Source: DATCJU01 sp036562635
GTDB taxonomy: Bacteria > Actinomycetota > Actinomycetes > Mycobacteriales > Pseudonocardiaceae
Length of the DNA: 54,541 nt
Reading direction: 5' to 3'
Assembly (NCBI GenBank): GCA_036562635.1
Contig: DATCJU010000002.1
Coordinates: forward strand, 1 to 54,541
Part shown: piece after piece, positions 34,623 to 42,453 of the stretch
How positions within the stretch are numbered: the first letter of the stretch is position 1
Layout of the letters: every line of letters begins with the position of its first letter
The notes under the pieces: generated by a model
What the model was told of the DNA's origin: nothing
Seen by the model: only the letters and a program-made list of their open reading frames with translations
Databases searched by the model: none
Translations under genes and position numbers: made by a program

Positions 34623-36572
34623 GTGTTGCCGCGCCGTTTCCTGGTGCTCGCCGCGGGGCTGGTCCTGGTCTGCGCCGCGGTGCTCGTGCTGCGCGAGGAC
34701 TCCGATCCCGACGACGGCCCCGTGAGCCGGGTGGTGGAGCCGTTCCGTGCGGCGAACGCGGTGGTACCCACCGCGGGGCAGCCGCCGGACCCGTTGGACC
34801 GGTTGACCGTCCGGCCGGGGGACGGCCGGCTGCAGGTGCTGTGGCACGAGTCGGACGAGGCACCCCGCGGTGCGGTCGGCTACGAGGTCCGCTGGGGACG
34901 GGACGGGGGACCGTGGGAGGGGCCCCGCCTGGTCACCCAGCCCGGGGTGCAGCTGGACGGGCTGGAGAACGGCGTCCCCCACCGGGTGGAGGTGCGCACG
35001 GTCGACTCCTTCGGACAGCGGTCCACGCCCACCACGGCCACCGGGATCCCACAGGCCGAACCGGCACCGACCCGGGCCGCGCTGTACGACGGTTTCACCG
35101 GGCCCCGGGCACCCGACCCGGAGCGGTGGCGCGTGGTCGGCCAGGACTGGTGCCCCCACGCCGTGTCCGGGGAGGAGACGCACCGCGGCCGACTGCTGAT
35201 CACGGCGAACTGCGGGGTCGAACCGTTGGTGCTGCGTTCCCGCGCCCTGCTCCACCTGCGGGAACGGGACGGGGTACGGAGCGGCGCGGTCAGCGTGGTC
35301 ACCGACCACCCCGGCTACGACGGGGAACTGACCATCGACCTGGTGCCCGGACCGGCCGACCTGGTGGACAGCCACCAGCAGCCTCCGGTCGGTGAGCCGG
35401 GCGCCGAGCCGGTGGTCAACCAGTCCCTGCCACCGGGCACCGTGCGCGCCCGGATCGTCGCCACGGCCGGCACGGTGACACCGTTCATCGAGGTGGCGAG
35501 CAACGGTCTGCTCCCGACACGGCCGGCGCCGGAAGCACAGCACGCCACAGGAGCAACGGCGTCCCGACCGGACCTGCCACCCGGCCTGACCGGGGTGACC
35601 CATCGCTGGACGCTGCAGCTCGACGCGTCCGGTGTCCACCTCACCGTGGACGGTGGCCCGCCGGTGGCCACGGCCCCGGTCCGCCCGGAGTGGACCGAGG
35701 CCACCGTGCTGGTGGGCTTCGCCGGTCCGTCGGGCCGGCAGCTGCGTGCGACGCTCGACGAGGTCTCCTTCGAGGGGGCGCCGACCGCCCCACCCCCGCT
35801 GCTCAACCCGCCCGAGGTGACGGTGGAGGGTCCGTACCCGCCCGACGCCCAGCTGCCGCAGCTCGCCGGCCAGGAGCCGCTGCCCGGGGTCGCCGGCGGT
35901 CAGCTCCGGCTCACCCTGCTGCCACGCGGGGTGCTCGACCTGGCGGAGCTACAGGTCCAGGTCGGGGCACGACGCTTCCCCGTGCGGTCGGCGGTACCGG
36001 GCACACCCGTGTTCTCGGGCATCCGACATCCGGTGGTGGTGGACCTGCCGGCGGAGGCGCTCACCGTCTCGGAGCCCGGGGCGGCGCTGCGCGCCGCGCT
36101 GATCCACCCGCATCCCTCCACCGTGCAGGTGGTCACCGCCGACGTGGAGCTCACCGGAACCCCGGGTGCGGGCGCGCCTGCCCGTGACCCGGCCCCCGCG
36201 CTGCAGCTGCCGCCGCCCCGGGTGGCCCACCCCGCGGCGGAACTGCTGGACGCCTCCGGTCAGGAGATCCCGGTCGGACGCACCGTCCCCCGGGGCCGGG
36301 TGGTGCTCCAGGTGGAGCTGGACGGGAACAGCGCCCAGGCCGAGTCCGGGCAGCTGGCCGGTCTGGCCGGGGTGGAGGTGTGGGTGGACAACGAACGCGT
36401 GGCCGCCCTGCCCACCACGGCCGGTGGGCCGGGGGTCGCCGGGCGCTGGCGTTTCGGGCTGGACGTGTCGGCGTTGGCCGCCGGTCCGCACACCGTGGAG
36501 GTCCGTGCGATCCCGACGGACCCGTCGGTGCTGACCGCCACGACCTTCACCTCGTTCCTGCTCGGCTCCTAG
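34623..36572 (+). CDS. Exported protein with fibronectin-III-like domain, function unknown
   Basis: 649 residues. An N-terminal hydrophobic helix (about 5-23) after a basic start makes it secreted or membrane-anchored; no lipobox Cys is placed properly (VCAAVL). Residues about 58-135 read as a fibronectin type III fold (DRLTVRPGDGRLQVLWHE, GYEVRWGRDGG). Residues about 150-390 resemble a concanavalin-like lectin fold (DGFTG, LDEVSFEGAP). The C-terminal half is unassigned beta-rich, ending with a HTVEVRAIPTDP segment. No catalytic motif is recognised; a carbohydrate or surface-binding role is a guess. Confidence 0.75.
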   Translation: MLPRRFLVLAAGLVLVCAAVLVLREDSDPDDGPVSRVVEPFRAANAVVPTAGQPPDPLDRLTVRPGDGRLQVLWHESDEAPRGAVGYEVRWGRDGGPWEGPRLVTQPGVQLDGLENGVPHRVEVRTVDSFGQRSTPTTATGIPQAEPAPTRAALYDGFTGPRAPDPERWRVVGQDWCPHAVSGEETHRGRLLITANCGVEPLVLRSRALLHLRERDGVRSGAVSVVTDHPGYDGELTIDLVPGPADLVDSHQQPPVGEPGAEPVVNQSLPPGTVRARIVATAGTVTPFIEVASNGLLPTRPAPEAQHATGATASRPDLPPGLTGVTHRWTLQLDASGVHLTVDGGPPVATAPVRPEWTEATVLVGFAGPSGRQLRATLDEVSFEGAPTAPPPLLNPPEVTVEGPYPPDAQLPQLAGQEPLPGVAGGQLRLTLLPRGVLDLAELQVQVGARRFPVRSAVPGTPVFSGIRHPVVVDLPAEALTVSEPGAALRAALIHPHPSTVQVVTADVELTGTPGAGAPARDPAPALQLPPPRVAHPAAELLDASGQEIPVGRTVPRGRVVLQVELDGNSAQAESGQLAGLAGVEVWVDNERVAALPTTAGGPGVAGRWRFGLDVSALAAGPHTVEVRAIPTDPSVLTATTFTSFLLGS

Positions 36573-36632
36573 CACCGCCCGGGCAGGGTCGCCACCGGTG
36601 CGCCGGGCGGGGCGGATGGGCACCATGGGGGC

Positions 36633-37832
36633 ATGCGCCGGGCACTCATCCTGGATGCCGCGCGGACGCCGTTCGGCCGCTTCCGCGGAGGGCTGTCCGG
36701 TGTGCGGGTGGACGATCTCGCCGCACTGCCGATCGTCGAGCTGCTGCGCCGGCACGGACCGGAGGGCACCGGCCGACTCGACCCGGCCCACATCGACGAC
36801 GTCGTGTTGGGCAACTCCAACGGGGCCGGGGAGGACAACGGGAACATCGGCCGGATGGCGGCGCTGCTGGCCGGGCTGCCGCCCACGGTGCCCGGGGTGA
36901 CGGTGAACCGGCTGTGCGCCGCCGGTGGGGAGGCCGTCGTGCAGGCGGCGCGTGCCCTGGTGTCCGGGGACGCCGACCTGATCGTGGCCGGCGGGGTCGA
37001 GGGTATGAGCCGGGCGCCGTTCGTGGTGCGCAGGCCGGACCGGGCGTTCCCGGACTACCTGGAGACCGTGTCGACCACGTTGAACTGGCGGCTGGTCAAC
37101 CCGCGCATGCCGGACCGGTGGACCGTGCCGCTGGGGCGGGCCGCCGAGCAGGTGGCGCTGGAACTGGGCATCACCCGGGAGCTGATGGACGCCTACGCGC
37201 TGCGCTCGCACCGCCGTGCCCGGGCCGCCTGGGACGCCGGGGTGCACGACGGTTTCGTGTTCCCGGTGCTGACCCCGGACGGGAGTGCGGTGCGGCGTGA
37301 CGAGTCGGTACGCCCCGACACCAGCATGGAGAAACTGGGCCGGCTGCCCTCGGCGTTCTCCGCGGACGGGCCGATCACCGCAGGGAACTCCTCGCCGATC
37401 AACGACGGTGCGGTGGCGCTGCTGCTCGGCACGGACGTGTGGGCGGCCGAGCTGGGTGTGGAGCCGCTGGGCGAGGTGGTGGGCAGCGCGGTGGCCGCAC
37501 TCGAACCCGACCGGTTCGCCCTGGCCGCGGCGCCCGCCGTACGCAAGCTGCTCTCCCGGCTGGACGTACGGGTCGAGGACGTCGACCTGTGGGAGATCAA
37601 CGAGGTGTTCGCGGCGGTGGTGCTGGCGGTGCTGCACGACCTGCCCGAGGTGGACCCGGACCGGGTCAACGTGCACGGCGGAGCCATCGCCTACGGCAAC
37701 CCGGTGGGCGCGTCCCTGGCGCGCATGGTGGTGGACCTGTGCCGGCACCTGCGGGCCCGGGACGGCGGCTTCGGCGTGGCCGTCGCCGGGGTGGGTGTGG
37801 GGCAGGGCATCGCTGTCGCCGTTCGGGTGTGA
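36633..37832 (+). CDS. Thiolase-family protein lacking two catalytic residues
   Basis: 399 residues of the thiolase fold, nearest to acetyl-CoA acetyltransferases. The nucleophile is present (C95 in VNRLCAAGG), and EGMSRAPFV and NEVFAAV are normal. But the base motif GHPxG is GNPVG here (N356 in place of His), and the second Cys motif CxGxG is AGVGVG (A385 in place of Cys). Such changes usually destroy normal Claisen condensation, so it may be inactive, reverse-specialised or act on a different step. The start ATG has CACCAT six bases upstream. It is followed by the EspG cassette. Confidence 0.85.
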   Translation: MRRALILDAARTPFGRFRGGLSGVRVDDLAALPIVELLRRHGPEGTGRLDPAHIDDVVLGNSNGAGEDNGNIGRMAALLAGLPPTVPGVTVNRLCAAGGEAVVQAARALVSGDADLIVAGGVEGMSRAPFVVRRPDRAFPDYLETVSTTLNWRLVNPRMPDRWTVPLGRAAEQVALELGITRELMDAYALRSHRRARAAWDAGVHDGFVFPVLTPDGSAVRRDESVRPDTSMEKLGRLPSAFSADGPITAGNSSPINDGAVALLLGTDVWAAELGVEPLGEVVGSAVAALEPDRFALAAAPAVRKLLSRLDVRVEDVDLWEINEVFAAVVLAVLHDLPEVDPDRVNVHGGAIAYGNPVGASLARMVVDLCRHLRARDGGFGVAVAGVGVGQGIAVAVRV

Positions 37833-37859
37833 CGAGCTGCTGGGTGTGCCCACCCTGGC

Positions 37860-37865
37860 TAGCAT
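37860..37865 (+). promoter_or_regulatory. -10 element of the EspG cassette
   Basis: TAGCAT, then eight bases, then GTG 37874 of a 7-codon frame (37874-37897). That frame's stop overlaps the next GTG in GTGA. A leaderless transcript start here is plausible; no firm -35. Confidence 0.35.
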
Positions 37866-37893
37866 CGGGTGACGTGAGCCACAGGAGGCCGAT

Positions 37894-37980
37894 GTGAGTG
37901 ATGGTCGCGGAGCGTGCGGGATCCCGCTCACGACGGCCGACCGGATGCGGACGCCCCGCAGGACACGGAGGTCGGCGTGA
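37894..37980 (+). CDS. Small ORF 1 upstream of the type VII cassette
   Basis: 28 residues, starting GTG with AGGAGG (37883-37888) five bases upstream, the best ribosome site in this region. It ends TGA at 37978-37980, overlapping the next small ORF's GTG (GTGA). The product is basic at its C-terminus (MRTPRRTRRSA). No homology is recognised. It may be a real small protein or a coupling element that feeds ribosomes to the genes downstream. ATG at 37892 followed at once by TGA is also present. Confidence 0.4.
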   Translation: MSDGRGACGIPLTTADRMRTPRRTRRSA

Positions 37981-38066
37981 CCGATCATCGGCGCACCACC
38001 CACGGCCGGGGCGGCCCCGGCGGGCAGGGTTCCTCGGGGCGCAGGAGGGTGCCGTGGGCGGGGTGA
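37977..38066 (+). CDS. Small ORF 2 upstream of the type VII cassette
   Basis: 29 residues, rich in Gly and Arg. GTG 37977 overlaps the stop of small ORF 1 and has GGAGG (37967-37971) five bases upstream. Its TGA (38064-38066) overlaps GTG 38063, an in-frame start of the PPE/WXG-like gene. Both ends are therefore coupled. Function unknown. Confidence 0.4.
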   Translation: MTDHRRTTHGRGGPGGQGSSGRRRVPWAG

Positions 38067-38668
38067 ACGGTCACCGTTTCCCCGGACGGGACAACTACTC
38101 CTCGATGTCGCTCGGCCAGCTCAGGGAACTGCTGGGTGACGCACCCACCGCCTCCACCCAGAAGCTGGTGGCGGACCTGCAGACCCATGTGTGGCGGGTC
38201 GCGGAACTGGCCGACCGGGTGAGCCGGCTCGCGGAGCAGCTCGCCGAGTGCTGGCCGCCGGGCTCCCCCGACCGGGAGCACACCGGTGGTTCGCTGCGGG
38301 CGTTCGCGGAGGCGCAGCGGAGGATGGTACGGGACCTCGGCGCTCCCTTCCTGGCGTTCGTGGCCACCGCCCGAAGCGTGGCCGAACAGGTACGCACCCT
38401 GGAGGACGAGGTCCCGTCCTGGCCCGACGTCGTGCCCAGTGACGGGCTGCCCCCGACGGCGCTCACCGTGATCCGGATCGACCAGGCACGTCACGAACAG
38501 GCCCTGGAGGCCCGGCGGCAGCAGGCGATCGAGCTCGGTCGTCGGCTCGACTCCGCCGCGCAGGTCACCGAGACCGCTCCCCGGTTCGCCCCACCACCCG
38601 TCCCGCCCGTTCTGGGCGTCGGCGACGGACACGGCACCGGGGGACGTCGTGCGACGGGGAGTGGCTGA
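38054..38668 (+). CDS. PPE/WXG100-like type VII secretion protein
   Basis: 204 residues (201 if GTG 38063 is used). The N-terminal block FPGRDNYSSMSLGQLRELL and then helical segments up to about residue 120 resemble the helical-hairpin substrates of actinobacterial ESX systems, where this kind of motif precedes a WxG-like turn. The remainder is a helical, Pro-ending tail. GTG 38054 has AGGAGG five bases upstream; GTG 38063 gives a GTGA overlap with small ORF 2. The next gene starts at its stop (TGATG), and an EspG chaperone gene follows, so it is likely an EspG client. Assignment rests on context plus pattern. Confidence 0.6.
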   Translation: MGGVNGHRFPGRDNYSSMSLGQLRELLGDAPTASTQKLVADLQTHVWRVAELADRVSRLAEQLAECWPPGSPDREHTGGSLRAFAEAQRRMVRDLGAPFLAFVATARSVAEQVRTLEDEVPSWPDVVPSDGLPPTALTVIRIDQARHEQALEARRQQAIELGRRLDSAAQVTETAPRFAPPPVPPVLGVGDGHGTGGRRATGSG

Positions 38669-39042
38669 TGGCGCCGAGCCACTGCTCGACCCAGGTGGTG
38701 GACGTCATGGAATCGTTGGTCGACGTCAGGGACGGTGGGTGGATCGTGGGCCGGGCACGACACGAGCTCGACGAGCTGATCGGCGCGGTGGATCTGGCCC
38801 TCCGGCAGGCCAGGGATCTCGCCGTCGCGGCGGCTCGGGCCGACTTCGGCCCCACCCGGGCCGGCCGGGAGACCCAGGCCGTGTTCGCACGGTGCTGCTC
38901 GGACGCCGAGGGTGGGCTGGTCTGGTTCTGGCGGCACTACCGGGACAGCCTGGCGCAGTTCCGGGACCAGGTCGTGACGGCCGCGCGCCGGATCGGCTCG
39001 GATGAGGGCCCCGCGCCCTCGGAGGGGAGCCGCCGCGCATGA
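38668..39042 (+). CDS. Small helical WXG100-like partner protein
   Basis: 124 residues, almost wholly helical and of ESX-partner size. ELDELIGAVDLALRQARDLAVAAARADF and the tryptophan-containing LVWFWRHYRDSLAQF form two helices joined by a short turn. It may pair with the preceding protein. The start ATG shares its A with the previous stop (TGATG), which implies tight coupling. A classical WXG triplet is not present, so the family name is tentative. Confidence 0.55.
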   Translation: MAPSHCSTQVVDVMESLVDVRDGGWIVGRARHELDELIGAVDLALRQARDLAVAAARADFGPTRAGRETQAVFARCCSDAEGGLVWFWRHYRDSLAQFRDQVVTAARRIGSDEGPAPSEGSRRA

Positions 39043-39131
39043 CTCGTGGTGACACCCTCGCCCGGTCGGGCCGCACCACGGGGCACACGGTGGCCGTGTT
39101 ACCGGGGATCGTCCCACCGGGTGGGTCATGA
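39039..39131 (+). CDS. Small ORF 3 bridging to espG
   Basis: 30 residues from ATG 39039 to TGA 39129-39131. It overlaps the preceding stop by ATGA and the espG start by ATGA, and exactly fills the 85-base gap between them. GGAGGGGAG lies nine bases upstream. It contains one TTA leucine codon, rare in such genomes. The espG ATG itself has a poor ribosome site, so translation through this ORF could be needed to express espG. Confidence 0.45.
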   Translation: MTRGDTLARSGRTTGHTVAVLPGIVPPGGS

Positions 39132-39913
39132 CCTCGTCGCTGGCTCGAGGTGCTCTACCCCGGCTGCCGGCACTGGTCTACGAGGTGTGTTGGGAACGGC
39201 TCCAGCTCGGGGTCATGCCGTTTCCGCTGGTGGTGTTCCAGCACGGCCGGGACGGCGGGGAACGGGCGGCGTTCCGTGAGCAGGCCACCCGCTGGCTGGT
39301 GGAACAGGGTTTGGGGGATGCGACCCGGATCGGTGACGAACTCGCCGAGGCGCTGCGCACCATGGCCGACTTCGAGGTGGAGCTGACCACCCTGTACTCG
39401 GACCACAGCGGCCAGTACCGGATCGGCTGTTTCGCCAAAGAGGGCCGTGTCCTGCGGGTGGTGCTGCACCGGAACACGTTGGAGCTGGTCTGGGTGCACC
39501 GGGCCGGTATGCCCGCCTCGGTGCTGGAGGTGCTGCCTCCCTACGGACCGGGCGAACCCCCGGAGCTCCGGGTGCCCGCGGACCCCCTGGCCGAGGCCGG
39601 GCAGGCGTGGGCGCTGACCGGGCGGATCAGCGACGGGGTGCACCGGCTGACCCAGGCCGGTGCCGATCCCGGCCAGGCGGAACGGTTCCTCGACCTGTAC
39701 GCCTCGGCCGACGCGATCGGCCAGGCCAGTGCCCTGCGCCCGGACGAGGTCACCGGGCACCGGCGGGTGGCCGCCGCCCCGTTGACGTTCCTGGACACCA
39801 CGACCGGGCGGTACGCCGTGCTGCGCGAGCAGGGCTGGCTCGTGCTCCGGCCGGCCGGGCCGGACGACATGCTGGACCAGCTGGCCGGTCTGCTCACCGG
39901 CGAGTTCCACTGA
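39128..39913 (+). CDS. espG: ESX secretion-associated protein EspG
   Basis: 261 residues, cytosolic chaperone of type VII secretion that binds PPE-type substrates. It opens with a helix and beta motif (LVYEVCWERLQLGVMPFPLVV), then LYSDHSGQYRIGCFAKEGRVLRVVLHRN, then the C-terminal helical bundle and RRVAAAPLTFLDTTTGRYAVL. The length and order fit the family. No EccA-E, MycP or secretion ATPase genes are in the window, so this is an orphan accessory cassette relying on a distant ESX machine. Confidence 0.75.
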   Translation: MTSSLARGALPRLPALVYEVCWERLQLGVMPFPLVVFQHGRDGGERAAFREQATRWLVEQGLGDATRIGDELAEALRTMADFEVELTTLYSDHSGQYRIGCFAKEGRVLRVVLHRNTLELVWVHRAGMPASVLEVLPPYGPGEPPELRVPADPLAEAGQAWALTGRISDGVHRLTQAGADPGQAERFLDLYASADAIGQASALRPDEVTGHRRVAAAPLTFLDTTTGRYAVLREQGWLVLRPAGPDDMLDQLAGLLTGEFH

Positions 39914-39949
39914 ATCCCCTGATCCGTCCGACCCGGCGGTCGCGTCCGG

Positions 39950-40555
39950 TCAGATCCGACGGGACAGGGAGGGGTAGTCGAGCACGAAGGCGTCGGTGTC
40001 GAAGGTGACGTCGGCCCGGAAGTCACCGGCCTGGTACGTGATCACCGAACCGGTCTCCCCGATCGACACCGTGCGGTAGTGCTGCTGCACCTGACGCACC
40101 GACAGGTCGGGCAGTGAGACGAACACCACCGGAAGTTCGTGGTCCCCCGGCTGCCGGTGCAGGCCCAGCCGCCGGACCGGGAGGCTGTTGAACAGCGCGC
40201 AGTACTGCACGTCGACGTCCACCGCCCCGCCGAAGTCGGTGCGCTGCTCGCCCTCGCCGTGGCCGAGATCGACCAGCCAGAAGCTGTCCTCGCCCTCCAC
40301 GGCGTGGCTGAGGAGGATCTGTCGTTCCGCGTCGGCGGTGGTGGTACGCAGGAGCAGACGACGCACCGTGCCGGTCTCGTCCACCAGCAGGTCGTAGGAG
40401 GCGGTGTAGGCCCCCTGGTCACCGAGGGTGGACACCACACGGCCGCTGGCCCGCAGGCGCCGGTCACCGTTCTGCAGGACGCGTACCGACTCCAGGTGGG
40501 GTGCGTCGTGGCCCTGCCAGGTGAGCATGGTGGCTCGATGGGTCGGTTCGGGCAC
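39950..40555 (-). CDS. Putative glycolipid-binding domain protein
   Basis: 201 residues, matching the family of putative glycolipid-binding proteins. It has MLTWQGHDAPHLESVRV, YDLLVDETGTVRRLLLRT, VDVDVQYCALFNSLPVRRL and the ending AFVLDYPSLSRRI, the last being the typical YP-x-L-x-R signature. It is probably a lipid-binding beta fold, cytosolic. Start GTG 40555 has GAGGAG upstream, and that ribosome site is inside a hairpin (40556-40585). GTG 40609, with AAGGTGGAG upstream, is a good alternative that adds 18 residues. Confidence 0.8.
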   Translation of the reverse strand: MPEPTHRATMLTWQGHDAPHLESVRVLQNGDRRLRASGRVVSTLGDQGAYTASYDLLVDETGTVRRLLLRTTTADAERQILLSHAVEGEDSFWLVDLGHGEGEQRTDFGGAVDVDVQYCALFNSLPVRRLGLHRQPGDHELPVVFVSLPDLSVRQVQQHYRTVSIGETGSVITYQAGDFRADVTFDTDAFVLDYPSLSRRI

Positions 40556-40585
40556 CGACCGGCTCTCCTCGTGAGGAGCCGGTCG
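40556..40585 (-). promoter_or_regulatory. Hairpin over the ribosome site of the glycolipid-binding gene
   Basis: ACCGGCTCCT pairs with AGGAG-A-GCCGGT (one bulge) just before GTG 40555. It would hide the GAGGAG ribosome site if that start is used. Confidence 0.35.
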
Positions 40586-40609
40586 CCCGGTGGACACGGA
40601 AGCGTTCAC

Positions 40610-41167
40610 TCTCCACCTTGCAAGAGGCTCATGGCCCTGGTCGCGTTCCGGTGCCCGCATCTGTGGCGGGTGTGTCGCGACTCGGCCTTCTCGTGCGTGC
40701 ACTCGCCGTCCCGTTCCGCTCTCGTTGTCGTGCTGCCCGGCTGCGCCCCGAGCGCCGTTCTCCGCGCTCGCCGGGGTTGACCGGGTTCCTCCAGCGGCAC
40801 GAGTGCCGGAGCGCCGTAGCACCGTGGAGCAGGAACCGAGACGACACCGGCTACGGAGGGTACAGAAAACCTGTCCGATTTTCCCCCGATTAAGCGTTCT
40901 CTCGTTCTACGCCACTGCGCTACGTGAGCCTGTGCGCACTCCGGCCCGGCGGCGCACCGGGATGGCCCGGACGACGCGGAACGACGCGCAGCCGGACGAG
41001 CGGAGCGGGTCGCACCGCGTCCAGGACAGGGCACCACCGGCCCGAACCTACCGGACCGTAGCACTCCTGGCAGCCCGGCCTTCCCTCCCGGGGGGATGAC
41101 CCGACCAGGTGGCGACACGCCCGGACGCCGATCACCAGGACACGCGTCGAACGAGGCCGGAAACGAC
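40610..41167. other. Long intergenic region without a recognisable gene
   Basis: About 560 bases. The part near 40862-40900 is AT-richer and may hold the minus-strand promoter of the glycolipid-binding gene. Reading frames in both strands lack a start with ribosome site or any motif. A plus-strand frame from 40630 (about 50 codons, three Cys) is not supported. Confidence 0.45.
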
Positions 41168-41204
41168 CGTGGGGGCCGTCCCCGGATCGGGAACGGCCCC
41201 CACG
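41168..41204 (-). terminator. Terminator of the surface protein gene
   Basis: CGTGGGGGCCGT (41168-41179) pairs perfectly over 12 bases with ACGGCCCCCACG (41193-41204). Confidence 0.75.
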
Positions 41205-41256
41205 TCAGGTCCGGTCGAACGAGTCACCGGCCGCGGTGCGACCGGCCTCGATCGGC

Positions 41257-42453
41257 TCAGGCCCGGCTACGCCGACGCTGCAGCAGCAGGGCGGCGACAC
41301 CGCCGCCGACGAGGACCAGACCGATGACCAGCGCGGTGCCCACGGAGGCACCGGTGTTGGCCAGGTCGTTCTCGTTCTTGGGCTGCGGCTGCGGGGTCTC
41401 GGAGGGCACCAGGAAGGCGTTCGACTCGGTGGTCGTGGTCGGGGTCGGCGCCTCGGTGGTGGTGCTCGGCGTGGTGGTGGTCGGCGCGGTCGTGGTGGTC
41501 GGCGCGGTCTCCGGCTGCCAGCTCACCTCGAGCTTCTCCTCGGCCCGGGTGGTGATGCCGCTGGCGGCGATCAGCGTCTGGGTGGGGTTCTTGTCGTTGT
41601 CCACCCCGACGAACAGCCGGCCACGCTCCACGACGACCTCGGCCTTGGCCTTGACGGTGACCGTGCCGGCCTCCTCCGGAGCGGTGATCCAGAACGTGCC
41701 CTGGGCCGGCACCTCGGTCAGGGGGTTACCGGCCTCGTCGACCAGCTTGGCCCCCTCGGCCCCCTCCAGGGTGAGCGAGACCTTCTTGGCGGTGGTGGTG
41801 ACGGTGAACGGACCCGCCTTCTCCCCCGCCTTCAGCGGCTCGACCGTCTTGGGCTCGATGGACAGCGACGCGGGCGGCTCCTCCTTCGCACCCGTGTTGG
41901 CCGGGCCGGTCAGGTAGGAGTACAGAGCCGCGACATCCGGGGAGTTCGTCCGGGTGTCCTTCATGTCGAGCCTGGCGCCATTGCTGAAGTGCCAGATCGC
42001 GGCCTGGGTACCGGCAATGGCCTCCTCCTTGTCGAGGTCCAGGTCCTTGCCGGTTTCCTGCTCCAGCTTGGCTTCCAGCTCGTCCAGCTTCACGGTCGGG
42101 TAGGAGTGGTTCAAGATCCAGAGAACCTTGTCCGGATTCGACTTGAAGTCCTCCGTACCGTCCGGGTACTCGCTCCACTGGGCCTCGCGCATCTTGGCGC
42201 CGTCCCGAGCGTTGACGTCGAGCTCAACGCAGTAGGTGTGCAGGACTTTGCCGTCCTCCAGCTTCAGGCCGAGCAGCGAGGTGATGGTGGGGCGGTTGTC
42301 CCCCTCCAGCTTCACGTTCGCGCCCCGAACGCTCTGCCCGGGCTCGTAACGACCGGTGGTCTCCGCAAAAGCCGGCAGAACGGTGGCCAGCACGGTGGCC
42401 GCCGCACCGAGCAGAACTGCACCGGAACGCGCAGCGTGCTTCCGGAATGCCAT
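41257..42453 (-). CDS. LAxTG-anchored surface protein with Cys-Gln thioester domain
   Basis: 398 residues. A signal peptide (cleavage after A30) is followed by a thioester domain of the TQXA type: Cys75 in TYCVEL and Gln150 in GTQAAIW could form an internal thioester bond that captures amines on a target surface. Residues about 200-320 form a beta-sandwich stalk. Then comes a Thr/Pro-rich linker (about 325-350) and a sorting signal LANTG with a hydrophobic helix and a basic tail RRRSRA. LAxTG is recognised by sortase E in actinobacteria, so the protein is wall-linked. ATG 42453 has GGAAGGAG upstream. Confidence 0.88.
   Translation of the reverse strand: MAFRKHAARSGAVLLGAAATVLATVLPAFAETTGRYEPGQSVRGANVKLEGDNRPTITSLLGLKLEDGKVLHTYCVELDVNARDGAKMREAQWSEYPDGTEDFKSNPDKVLWILNHSYPTVKLDELEAKLEQETGKDLDLDKEEAIAGTQAAIWHFSNGARLDMKDTRTNSPDVAALYSYLTGPANTGAKEEPPASLSIEPKTVEPLKAGEKAGPFTVTTTAKKVSLTLEGAEGAKLVDEAGNPLTEVPAQGTFWITAPEEAGTVTVKAKAEVVVERGRLFVGVDNDKNPTQTLIAASGITTRAEEKLEVSWQPETAPTTTTAPTTTTPSTTTEAPTPTTTTESNAFLVPSETPQPQPKNENDLANTGASVGTALVIGLVLVGGGVAALLLQRRRSRA

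Noticed and set aside
31845..35639. Very long open frame on the minus strand (over 1200 codons)
   Set aside because: It is antisense to M20, tyrA and the FN3-like gene. It has no motif, a His/Gly/Arg-rich shadow composition and no ribosome site.
37892..37897. Start-stop ATGTGA with a strong ribosome site
   Set aside because: The ribosome site is better explained by GTG 37894, which opens a 28-codon frame; kept only as a remark there.
40630..40790. Plus-strand short Cys-containing frame before the surface-protein terminator
   Set aside because: No ribosome site and no conserved feature; likely a chance frame in an intergenic region.
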